Shown here one piece after another: positions 55,658 through 63,724 of a stretch of DNA of 64,000 nt. Below the pieces are notes generated by a model. The model did no database searches. It had not been told where the DNA came from and saw only the letters and a list, made by a program, of their open reading frames with translations. Position 1 is the first letter of the stretch. The number at the start of each line of letters is the position of its first letter. The stretch is from Saccharibacillus deserti (GTDB lineage Bacteria > Bacillota > Bacilli > Paenibacillales > Paenibacillaceae): NCBI RefSeq assembly GCF_013618475.1, contig NZ_JABJVN010000006.1, positions 124,001 to 188,000 on the forward strand, in the 5' to 3' direction. The translations under genes and the position numbers were made by a program.

Positions 55658-55867
55658 ATGACGGAAATACTGCGCGAGATCAGCATCGAGACGTTCAACG
55701 AGACGTTCGCGTCGCAAAACAAGCCGGAGAATATAAAGCCTTGCCAGGAGAACGCTTTTAACGCCGAACGGTTGGAGAAGGAACGGTCCACCGTAGACTC
55801 GACGTCCTTGTTTCTTTATTTCGACGAAAAACAGACCGACCGGATCATGACGCGGACGCTGGTATAA
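55658..55867 (+). CDS. Small hypothetical protein
   Basis: A 69-residue soluble frame with a good site (AGAAAGGAAG) and ATG. It is acidic and polar (starts MTEILREISIETFNETFASQ and ends DEKQTDRIMTRTLV), has no membrane segment and no family I recognise. It follows the VTC operon terminator by about 110 bp. It could be a real small protein or a chance frame. Confidence 0.4.
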   Translation: MTEILREISIETFNETFASQNKPENIKPCQENAFNAERLEKERSTVDSTSLFLYFDEKQTDRIMTRTLV

Positions 55868-55933
55868 GTTCGGGGAGCAAGTTACACACAGGGGCTTCGG
55901 CTGGAATAAAAGGGTTCGGCAAAACTTTTTAGC

Positions 55934-55983
55934 TGTGGATAACCGATTTTTCGCGAATTTGGCGATTATCCACAGGTGGATAA
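55934..55983. other. DnaA-box cluster
   Basis: TGTGGATAA (55934-55942) and TTATCCACA (55966-55974) are perfect DnaA boxes in opposite orientation, 31 bp apart by start-to-start. A third, GGTGGATAA (55975-55983), differs by one base and abuts the second, forming the palindrome TTATCCAC/GTGGATAA. The flanks are AT-rich. No dnaA, dnaN or other origin gene is nearby. The rest of the 55868-56145 gap shows nothing else. Confidence 0.7.
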
Positions 55984-56147
55984 GTCCGAAAAAAGAAACG
56001 TTCTTCCGGCAAAACCGTTCGATCCCGCCGTTCTTGTCGACCGATTGGCTGCTTCAACGTAACGATTTGTCGTCCCGAGTCGTTCGCCAAATGTAACGAA
56101 AGCGATCCCGGGAGGATCTTGGATGAACGGCGGATATTTCGAACAAT

Positions 56148-56191
56148 AAAAAAGCGCCTTTGCCCGAATTGGCCGGGAAAGGCGTTTTTTT
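56148..56191. terminator. Bidirectional terminator of the ABC importer operon
   Basis: AAAGCGCCTTTGCCCG pairs with CGGGAAAGGCGTTTT (one mismatch, one bulge), with T-runs in both directions. Confidence 0.85.
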
Positions 56192-56217
56192 GTCCGTATT
56201 CGTTTGCGCTGCTGTCG

Positions 56218-57120
56218 TTATCCTTTGATCGATCCCACGTACACGCCCTTCACGAAATACTTCTGCAGGAACGGATACACCAGCAGGATCGGCAGCGTCG
56301 AGACGACGATCGTACAGTATTTGACCAGCTCTCGGTGGGCGGTGGCGCTGCCCGCGCTGTCGATCACCACGCCGCCGGAACTGCCCATGGTGGCCGCGCT
56401 CGTGTCGTTGGCGACGAGAATCTCCTTCAATAGAAGCTGGAGCGGGAATTTGTCCCGGTCCTGCAGCAGCACCATCGCGTTGAACCAGGAATTCCAGTTG
56501 CCGACGAGATAGTAGAGGAAGATGACGGCCAGCGTCGCTTTGGACAGCGGAACGATAATGCTCAGCAGAATACGCATCGAGCTTGCTCCGTCGATCGTCG
56601 CCGCTTCTTCCAGTTCCTGAGGCAGCGACTGGAAGCCGGTGCGCAGAATAATCATGTTCCACGTATTGATCGCGCCCGGCAGCACCATCGCCCAGATGTT
56701 GTTGTACAGGCCGATGTCTTTCATAAGCAGGAACCACGGAATCAGTCCGCCGCCGAAAAACATCGTGATCGTGATCAGGATCATGATGTACTTTTTGAAG
56801 AACAGATCCCGCCGGGACAGCACATAGGCGCCCATGATCGTCATGACCATGTTGATCGCCGTGCCGAGCCCGACATACAGCAGCGTATTGGCGTAGCCGA
56901 CGAGCAGGGCGTTATCGCGGAAGATCAGCTTGTAGCCGTCCAGCGTGAAGCCGAGCGGCGCGAGCAGCAGTCCTTTGTGGGCGACGAGCCGCGCCGGATT
57001 GCTCATCGAGGCGAACAGGATATGCACGATCGGATACAGGCAGACCAGCGTCAGCGCGGCGAGCAGCAGATAGATCGAAGCGTCGATCAGCCGGTTGCCG
57101 AGCGATTTGTATTGGACCAT
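56218..57120 (-). CDS. Carbohydrate ABC transporter permease, LplC-like
   Basis: Inner-membrane subunit of 300 residues with six helices. The EAA loop is EAATIDGASSMRILLSIIVPLSKATLAVI, which contacts the ATPase. It has the long N-terminal SMSNPARLVAHKGLLLAPLGFTLDGYKLIF typical of the LplC/YtcP group that imports complex oligosaccharides. No ATPase gene is in the operon; such systems share MsmX-type ATPases encoded elsewhere. It lies 30 bp behind the companion permease. Confidence 0.9.
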   Translation of the reverse strand: MVQYKSLGNRLIDASIYLLLAALTLVCLYPIVHILFASMSNPARLVAHKGLLLAPLGFTLDGYKLIFRDNALLVGYANTLLYVGLGTAINMVMTIMGAYVLSRRDLFFKKYIMILITITMFFGGGLIPWFLLMKDIGLYNNIWAMVLPGAINTWNMIILRTGFQSLPQELEEAATIDGASSMRILLSIIVPLSKATLAVIFLYYLVGNWNSWFNAMVLLQDRDKFPLQLLLKEILVANDTSAATMGSSGGVVIDSAGSATAHRELVKYCTIVVSTLPILLVYPFLQKYFVKGVYVGSIKG

Positions 57121-57150
57121 TTGCGCGTGTCTCTCCTTTCGTTCAGAGCT

Positions 57151-58119
57151 TTACCACAGACTGACTTCGGACTTGCGTCTGGCGATGCTGTTGGTCATCC
57201 AGAGCAGTCCGAAATTGATGACGGCGCTGAACAATCCGACGGCCGTCGAATAGCTCAAGCTGGCTTCGCGCAGGCCGCGCCGGTAGACGTAGGACCCGAT
57301 CACGTCCGCCGTGTCGTAAGTGAGCGGATTATAGAGCAGGATGATTTTTTCGTAACCGGAAGCCATCAGGCCGCCGACCGCGAAAATGAACAGGATGACG
57401 ATCGTCGGCGTAATCTGAGGAAGGGTGACATGCCACATTTTGCGCAGCCGGCTCGCGCCGTCCATATCCGCCGCTTCGTACAGCGACGTATCGATCGAGC
57501 CCATCGCGGCAAGGTAGATAATGCTTTCCCAGCCGATGCTCTGCCAGATGCCCGAGAACACGTACAGCGGCCGAAACAGGTAGGAGTAGCCAAGCAGGGA
57601 AGAGTATTCCTTGCCCGTGATCCACTGAAGCGCCTGCGTAATGATGCCTTGGTCGGCCGTGAAAATATGGATCATGCCGGCCACGACGACGAGGGAAATA
57701 AAGTGCGGCATGTAGGTGATCGTCTGCACGGTGCGTTTGAACATTTTGTTTCGGACTTCGTTCAGCAGCAGCGCCAGGATGATCGGGGCGGTGAAGCCGA
57801 AGCCGATGCCCCACAGGTTCAGCAGCAGCGTGTTTTTGACGACCCGCCAGAAGTACGGACCCTGGAAAAAGTCGACAAAATGCTTCATGCCGACCCAGGG
57901 GCTTTCGGAAAATCCGAGCAGCGGCTTGTAGTCCTTGAAGGCGATCAGCAGACCCCACATCGGTCCGTAGCAGAACACGATAAACCAGATCAGCACGGGA
58001 ACGGCAAGCAGATACGGGAACCAGTTTTTGCGCACATCTTTTTTGATCACCGCTGCCGTGCGGGGGCGTTCGGAAAGGGCCGAGCCGCCCGTTTTTTTGT
58101 TTTTTTGCAGCGTAAGCAC
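57151..58119 (-). CDS. Carbohydrate ABC transporter permease, LplB-like
   Basis: First membrane subunit of the importer, 322 residues, six helices. It opens with NWFPYLLAVPVLIWFIVFCYGPMWGLLIAFKDYKP, the LplB signature, and has the EAA loop EAADMDGASRLRKMWHVTLPQITPTIVILF. The start is GTG at 58119 behind GGGAGGTGA. It forms one transcript with the binding protein upstream and the second permease downstream. Confidence 0.9.
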   Translation of the reverse strand: MLTLQKNKKTGGSALSERPRTAAVIKKDVRKNWFPYLLAVPVLIWFIVFCYGPMWGLLIAFKDYKPLLGFSESPWVGMKHFVDFFQGPYFWRVVKNTLLLNLWGIGFGFTAPIILALLLNEVRNKMFKRTVQTITYMPHFISLVVVAGMIHIFTADQGIITQALQWITGKEYSSLLGYSYLFRPLYVFSGIWQSIGWESIIYLAAMGSIDTSLYEAADMDGASRLRKMWHVTLPQITPTIVILFIFAVGGLMASGYEKIILLYNPLTYDTADVIGSYVYRRGLREASLSYSTAVGLFSAVINFGLLWMTNSIARRKSEVSLW

Positions 58120-58163
58120 CGGTCAGTCACCTCCCTGTGAATTCATGCGAGGCAGCCCCCGCT

Positions 58164-59897
58164 TTAACGTTGGTTGTAGCGGTCGAGCGCTGCCTGATGC
58201 AGGGCGACGAATTCTTCGAGACCCATCTTCTGTGCTTCCTGGAGGAACTTGTCGTAGGCGTCCACCGGAAGTTCGCCCATGATAATCTTGGCGAAATACT
58301 CGCTCCGAAGCGTAGCCAACTGATTCCCGAGCTCGGCTTCGCGGGACGCTTCTTCCTGGGTGAATGTGATCGGAGGCATGGTGACGCTCGCGTCCATTTC
58401 TTCGGTCCATGTCTTGCGGATATCGCCGGAGTAGCTGCCTTCGGCCACGATCAGCGGGTTGGAATTATGCTCGTCGCGGATATTCGGCCAGTCGTGCACC
58501 CGGTACTTGTGCAGCGTCGTCGCAACCGGCTGTCCGTCCGGGTCTTTGTAAATATAGCTATCGGCGGGGAAGTACGGTTTGCCGTCCGCGTCGATCAGAT
58601 GCACCGTGCCGTATTCGCCGTAGTTGAACACTTCCCAGCCTTTTTTGCTGTAGCCGAAATCCAGGAAGGCCATCGCTGCTTCGACGTTCTCCGCCTGCGT
58701 GGTGATTGCGGCGCTCGAACCGGTCCGCATGAAGTTTTTGTAGCTGACCTGCGGCTGATCGCCTTCGTTTAACACCGGGTTCGGCGCGCCGACGAAGTCG
58801 ATATCGTTCTGCTGCTTCCAGTAGCTCCACATCGTATCCGGGGAGTCCATCATGATCGCGGTCTTGTCGGAGATCGCGGTCGCCATTCGCTGATTGAAGT
58901 CCGCCGTCGCCCAGTCGCGGTTGAGCAGTCCTTCCTTGTTCCACTGCTGCATCGTCGCCAAATACTCTTTGGCTTTCGGCTGGGCCGGTCCCCATCCTAC
59001 TTTGCCGTCCGCGTCCATGAACGTCCAGTCCCACACGCCGTAAGCGCCGTTGATGATCCCGGTAAAAATCTGTCCGTACGAAGATCCGTAGTTGAGCGGT
59101 TCCGTGTAGCCGACTTCTTTGGCTTTGGTCAGGAACGTATGCCATTCGTCGATGGTGGTCGGCACTTCGAGACCCGTTTTCTCCAGGGCTTCCTTCTTGA
59201 TCAGCGGGCCGAACCACATCCACTCGGAATAAGGCGCGATCCCGTAAAAGCCGAGCAGTCTGCCGCTGTCGGTAACCGTCGTTTTGCGGCGCATTTCGTC
59301 GGAGGTGCGCCAGGCGTTGTAGTTCGGCGCATTCTTCTCGATCAGATCCGTCAGGTCGATAAAAGCGCCGTCGTTCAGGCCCGCTTCGAGCCCGCCCGGA
59401 TAACGTCCCGGATCGATAATGATGTCCGGCAGCTCGCCCGACGAGATCATCAGCGTGAACGCATCCGCTTCCTGTCCGACCGGCGGCGTGATGAAATTGA
59501 CTTTGATGCCGGTCAGCTTTTCCACTTGATCCTGTACCTGCTGCTTGTTCATGTCCGGGATTTCGGCGGGGGCTGCCATCCATACGTCCAAAGTCACGTC
59601 GCCCTCAACCGGATAAGCGGAGTAGTCGCTTGGGATAGGCTGATCGAAAATGTCGCCGAGATATGTATCGTTGAGCGTGCCGTTCACTTCGTCGATCTGC
59701 TGCTGCGTCGGTTTTTCGTTGCCCCGGATATCGCTGCCGATATCCTTGAAAGCGACCTGTTCCTGTTTGCCTGCGGCTTCGTCTTTTTCGGTCGGAGCCT
59801 TCTCGGCTTCGCTGCCGCCGCTGCAAGCCGTAGAGAAAGCGAGTGTGGAAACGGCGGCCAGCAGACCTGCGCGTTTCGCGAAGGTACGAATATTCAT
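58164..59897 (-). CDS. Sugar ABC transporter substrate-binding lipoprotein, LplA-like
   Basis: A 577-residue extracellular lipoprotein. The lipobox FSTAC gives the lipidated C25 after a 24-residue signal. The mature part has the long-form binding-protein fold with VDLTDLIEKNAPNYNAW-type motif (here FIDLTDLIEKNAPNYNAW) and YEAAMAFLDFGYSKKGWEVFNYGEYGT-like hinge region (here EAAMAFLDFGYSKKGWEVF). These are usual for LplA-type receptors of oligogalacturonides or other plant oligosaccharides. GGGGGGATTAAG precedes the ATG. A cre site lies upstream, indicating glucose repression. Confidence 0.9.
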   Translation of the reverse strand: MNIRTFAKRAGLLAAVSTLAFSTACSGGSEAEKAPTEKDEAAGKQEQVAFKDIGSDIRGNEKPTQQQIDEVNGTLNDTYLGDIFDQPIPSDYSAYPVEGDVTLDVWMAAPAEIPDMNKQQVQDQVEKLTGIKVNFITPPVGQEADAFTLMISSGELPDIIIDPGRYPGGLEAGLNDGAFIDLTDLIEKNAPNYNAWRTSDEMRRKTTVTDSGRLLGFYGIAPYSEWMWFGPLIKKEALEKTGLEVPTTIDEWHTFLTKAKEVGYTEPLNYGSSYGQIFTGIINGAYGVWDWTFMDADGKVGWGPAQPKAKEYLATMQQWNKEGLLNRDWATADFNQRMATAISDKTAIMMDSPDTMWSYWKQQNDIDFVGAPNPVLNEGDQPQVSYKNFMRTGSSAAITTQAENVEAAMAFLDFGYSKKGWEVFNYGEYGTVHLIDADGKPYFPADSYIYKDPDGQPVATTLHKYRVHDWPNIRDEHNSNPLIVAEGSYSGDIRKTWTEEMDASVTMPPITFTQEEASREAELGNQLATLRSEYFAKIIMGELPVDAYDKFLQEAQKMGLEEFVALHQAALDRYNQR

Positions 59898-59936
59898 CTT
59901 AATCCCCCCTGATCGGTAGCTTTAAGTTCTCTTAGA

Positions 59937-59950
59937 TGGTAGCGCTTACA
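59937..59950 (-). promoter_or_regulatory. cre site of the ABC importer operon
   Basis: On the minus strand TGTAAGCGCTACCA fits the CcpA consensus TGWAANCGNTNNCA at every position. It is 40 bp before the start codon of the binding-protein gene. Confidence 0.75.
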
Positions 59951-60059
59951 AATAGTGGATTCAATAGACGGATTTTTGGTCTTAGCGACGGATTTTTTGG
60001 TCTTTTGCTGTGTCGGGCAGTCCAAAACATCTGCCGCAAAGATTATTCGGGTCCCATTC

Positions 60060-60092
60060 TTTAAGATTTGCTAAAGCTTCGGAGCTTAGGAT
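60060..60092 (+). promoter_or_regulatory. Promoter of the lipoprotein paralog with shared motif
   Basis: TTTAAGATTTGCTAAAG (60060-60076) is followed after 10 bp by TAGGAT (60087-60092). It differs from the VTC operon motif at one base. Confidence 0.7.
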
Positions 60093-60163
60093 AAGGACAG
60101 AAACAACGATGTCTGCATCCGCAGCATGCTCACCCAACTTCAATCCGAAGGGAACGATTATAG

Positions 60164-62455
60164 ATGAAAAAAGCAACCAGGATCGAGAAAACGAAGAAAT
60201 TTCAGGCGAAAAAACGGACAGGCCTCGTGATTTTTCTCGGCGCCATGCTGACCCTGTCGGCGTGCAGTTCGGCGGCCGACACGGCGCAGACGGCGGCAGC
60301 GACTACCGCGGCGGAAGCTTCGGGTACACAAACGGCCGTATCGTCCACGGCTGCGACCGCGGTTTCGGCCAAGCTGAGCGGATTGACGGCAGCCGGTCTC
60401 GTTACATTGGACAACGCAGACTATGTGACGGAAGCTTCCGCCGATGCCACGACGATTACGCTGGCCGGAACCGACGCTTCGATCGACGGAGCGGGCGCCG
60501 AAGCGGCAAACGGATCGGTCACGATCACCGCGGCCGGCACCTATGTTCTGAACGGCAAGCTGAGCGACGGTCAGATCATTGTCGATACGGCGGACGCCGA
60601 ATCGGTGCACCTGATCCTGAGCGGAGTCGATCTGACGGATCAAGACAGCGCTCCGATCTATGTCAAATCCGCCGAGAAAGTCATCTTGACCATGGCCGAA
60701 GGTACGGCCAATACGGTCACGGACGGCGCGGCCTACACATTGAACGAAGACGAAGAACCGAGCGCGGCCATTTTCAGCAAAGCCGATCTGACGATTAACG
60801 GAACCGGCAGCCTGACCGTTACGGCGAATTACAAAGACGGCATCGCAAGCAAAGATTCCCTGGACATCGTAAGCGGCACGATCGATATCCGGGCGGCGGA
60901 CGACGGCGTGGTCGGCAAAGACCGCGTATACGTCGAAGACGGCACGATCACAATCGACGCTGCCGGCGACGGAATCAAGGCGACCAACGACGAAGACGCG
61001 GAAAAAGGCTTCGTAGCGATCAAAGGCGGTACGTTCGAGATCAAGGCGGGCAACGACGGCATCCAGGGCGAAACCGATGTCGTGGTAGATGGCGGAAGCT
61101 TCGACATCGTGACCGGCGGCGGTCATGAGAACGGCGCGGAACATACGGAATCCATGGGCGGCGGCTTTGGCGGCGGCGGATTCGGCGGCGGCCAACGTCC
61201 GGAAGGCGGCATGCGCGGTCCGGGCGGCACCGGCGATCCCGGTACGGGGCAAGGACCGGCCGTGGACGGCAGCGGAGCGGCTTCGGGGACGGCCGGCACG
61301 GACGAAGCGACGGCGGCCGACAGAGGAACGTCTTCGGCCATGCCGGATAACGCGTCGGACGCCGCGACGGATTCCGCGGCATCCGGCACGTCCGCGGATG
61401 CGGCAGCGACGACCGAGACCGAATCCGACAGCATGAAAGGCATCAAAGCCGGCGTTACGCTGACCGTAAACGGCGGCACGTTCGTTATCGATTCGGCGGA
61501 CGACGCCCTGCACAGCAACGGCAGCACCGAAATTACGGGCGGCGACCTGCAAATTTCGACGGGAGACGACGCGCTGCACGGCGAGACCGACCTGATCGTC
61601 GCGGCGGGCACGATCGATATCCGGAGCAGCTACGAAGGGCTTGAAGCCCAGAACATTACGATCGACGGAGGTGATATCAACGTGGTAGCGAGCGACGACG
61701 GCGTGAATGCTTCGGAAGCTTCGACGACGACCGGGACCGAAGTGTCTTCGGACACGGCGGCAGGCACTGCGGCGGAAAACGATTCGGCGACAACCGTCGC
61801 AGCCGCTTCGGCTTCCGCGGGTACGGCTTCGTCCGTCATGACGGCGAGCGCGGCATCGACGGATACGTCCGCCGACGCCTCGGCCGACGCGACGGCACGC
61901 GGCGGATTCGGCGGCGGAGGCGGAATGGGAGGCATGGGCGCGGGCAATGCCGTGCTGACGATCAACGGCGGCACGCTGACGGTCGACGCGGGAGGCGACG
62001 GCCTGGATTCCAACGGTTCGATCGTCATGACGGGCGGCACCGTGACCGTCAACGGTCCGACGAACAGCGGCAACGGATCGCTCGACTACGACGGCAGCTT
62101 CGAGATCAGCGGCGGTACGCTGAACGTGGCCGGCAGCTCGGGCATGGCTCAAGCACCGGGCGACGATTCGGCGCAGCTGTCGATCGCGATGACCTTCTCG
62201 TCGTCGCAGGCGGCGGACACGCAGGTCGACGTGAAAGACAGCGACGGAAATACCGTTGCGGCCCTCACGCCTACGAAAGAGTTCGGCATGGTGGTCTTCA
62301 GCTCGCCCGACTTCGAAGACGGCGGCACGTATACCCTGTCTTCCGGCGGCAGCGAGATCGTGACCTTCACGATCTCCGGCAGCGCGACGACCTGGGTGAA
62401 CGAATCCGGCGTGACGACGGCGAACGCCGGCGGCATGGGCGGAGGCAGACGATAA
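60164..62455 (+). CDS. Lipoprotein paralog of the Cthe_2159-type beta-helix protein
   Basis: A 763-residue protein that aligns with the product of 53150-55465 along its length: same start (MKKATRIEKTKKF), same order of rungs (NGTGSLTVTANYKDGIASKD, GDGIKATNDED, GGSFDIVTGGGHENG) and the same last domain (GGTLNVAGSSGMAQAPG). The clear difference is a lipobox, LSAC with C34, so it is anchored to the membrane, whereas the paralog is released. It too has a Gly-rich insert (about 325-370) and Ala/Thr/Ser-rich inserts. GAAGGGAACG precedes the ATG. It is a single gene with its own copy of the shared promoter motif and a terminator. Confidence 0.85.
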   Translation: MKKATRIEKTKKFQAKKRTGLVIFLGAMLTLSACSSAADTAQTAAATTAAEASGTQTAVSSTAATAVSAKLSGLTAAGLVTLDNADYVTEASADATTITLAGTDASIDGAGAEAANGSVTITAAGTYVLNGKLSDGQIIVDTADAESVHLILSGVDLTDQDSAPIYVKSAEKVILTMAEGTANTVTDGAAYTLNEDEEPSAAIFSKADLTINGTGSLTVTANYKDGIASKDSLDIVSGTIDIRAADDGVVGKDRVYVEDGTITIDAAGDGIKATNDEDAEKGFVAIKGGTFEIKAGNDGIQGETDVVVDGGSFDIVTGGGHENGAEHTESMGGGFGGGGFGGGQRPEGGMRGPGGTGDPGTGQGPAVDGSGAASGTAGTDEATAADRGTSSAMPDNASDAATDSAASGTSADAAATTETESDSMKGIKAGVTLTVNGGTFVIDSADDALHSNGSTEITGGDLQISTGDDALHGETDLIVAAGTIDIRSSYEGLEAQNITIDGGDINVVASDDGVNASEASTTTGTEVSSDTAAGTAAENDSATTVAAASASAGTASSVMTASAASTDTSADASADATARGGFGGGGGMGGMGAGNAVLTINGGTLTVDAGGDGLDSNGSIVMTGGTVTVNGPTNSGNGSLDYDGSFEISGGTLNVAGSSGMAQAPGDDSAQLSIAMTFSSSQAADTQVDVKDSDGNTVAALTPTKEFGMVVFSSPDFEDGGTYTLSSGGSEIVTFTISGSATTWVNESGVTTANAGGMGGGRR

Positions 62456-62480
62456 GGCAGCCCAGGCGGCCATAGATGTA

Positions 62481-62520
62481 GACCAGATCGACACCTAGCA
62501 GGTGTTGATCTGGTTTTTGT
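62481..62520 (+). terminator. Terminator after the lipoprotein paralog
   Basis: CCAGATCGACACCT pairs with AGGTGTTGATCTGG (one G-T, near-perfect), followed by TTTTTGTTTT. Confidence 0.88.
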
Positions 62521-62669
62521 TTTGAAATCATACTAAAAATAAAATTGATATTTGGAAAAGAGAAACTAATTAATCTTCAAAGTCGTTTATCAGATAAATG
62601 TATTTCAAATGGATTCTGGGGCTTGTACGCAAACTTCAAGAACGTTAACAAATCCGTTAAATTAAAGAC

Positions 62670-62880
62670 ATGAGACGAGACGATTTAAGCGACGAGGAAT
62701 GGAATGCTATTGAATTTTTTCTGCCCCGCTTGAAAACCACAAGGGAAACGGCCTCCGAAAGATCGGAGACATCGACTAAACGCACTCGATTGTAATGCGC
62801 TGGCTAATCGCGAAATTTTAGCCGAACGGGCTTGCGATAAGACAGCAAGCATGTTCTGGGATTTTTTAGTTTTGATTTTG
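62670..62880 (+). pseudogene. IS5-type transposase remnant
   Basis: MRRDDLSDEEWNAIEFFLPR is the standard N terminus of IS5-family (DUF4096) transposases. After about 20 more codons the frame stops, and another frame gives LDCNALANREILAERACD, which resembles the region around the second catalytic Asp. Most of the gene is missing. No inverted terminal repeats were found. It marks the border between the GC-rich region and the AT-rich end of the window. Confidence 0.6.
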
Positions 62881-62909
62881 ATTTATATTTTCTGTGGAAA
62901 GGAATTATA

Positions 62910-63724
62910 TGTATAAATCGTTTTTTCTTCAAAGAATTTCAAAATGCTTTTCCTAAGCGTAAGTTGTTTCTTATTCTTATAATTATGCTATGTCCCATTA
63001 TTTACACTTTATCTAGACAAGATCAGTATATATTGGGGGACCCATTGGACCTGTTCACTCTTATTCTTGAGGGGGTTTTTTCGCTGGTTTTGTGTTACCG
63101 GCGACCTTTGTTTATCTGCTTCATTTTTCAAGAGGGTTAAAAAACAAGTTTTTCTTCTACGAGCAGAATCGTATACCGGTTCGGAAGCTCATTAAGATTA
63201 AATTTCTGGTTATGTTCAGTTCGACTTTTTGTTTGTTTTTTATTTTTATGATGGGTTGTTTTGTTTTCTGCTTTTACATAACGCCTACTTTCGATCTTAT
63301 TCCTTACCAGCCTGAAGAACCTTTTGTTCCAGGCACGATCCTAACGCAGGATGTGTACTCTAGGCATACGTTCACCCAACTGTTTCAATACGGTACTTTA
63401 ACCTACGGGCTTTTGTATTCTGCCTGGGTATCGGTCCATGCGGCGTTGTTTGCTTCACTGGGTTTTCTGCTGCTTTTACTGATTCCTAATTCTTTTATTG
63501 CGCTGTCGGTGCCCTTTTTACTTTATGTGACTGGAGCTTTACTGCTGCCCAGCATAAATCTCAATTTGAGTATTTACTGGTTTTGGCAATCAATATTCCC
63601 TTATGGTACGGTTCAGCAGCCTATTTGGACAGCATTCGTTTCTTTTAGTGGACTGCCCCTTCTCTGCGCCCTGCTTTACCTGTACCTATACATACGTATC
63701 GATCGGTTGGATCATACATCATGA
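62910..63724 (+). pseudogene. ABC-2-like membrane protein with frameshifts
   Basis: Three frames connect into one polytopic protein. ATG at 62910 (GGAAAGG site) starts MYKSFFLQRI; a second frame carries PKRKLFLILIIMLCPIIYTL and ILGDPLDLFTLILEGVFSLV; the third, open from 63092 to 63724, gives LPATFVYLLHFSRGLKNKFF and five further hydrophobic segments. Shifts lie near 62940 (A/T tract) and about 63085. Its stop overlaps the start of the next gene (ATGA). The low GC and codon choice differ from the rest of the window. Confidence 0.55.

Noticed and set aside
53348-55717. 789-codon minus-strand frame
   Set aside because: Very long but fully antisense to the beta-helix gene; length results from high GC and repetitive codons. 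The Arg/Ala-rich product has no motifs.
55934-55983. A chromosomal origin at the DnaA boxes
   Set aside because: Only three boxes, no clear AT-rich unwinding element next to them and no origin genes in the window.
60158-62494. 778-codon minus-strand frame
   Set aside because: Antisense shadow of the lipoprotein paralog, for the same reasons.
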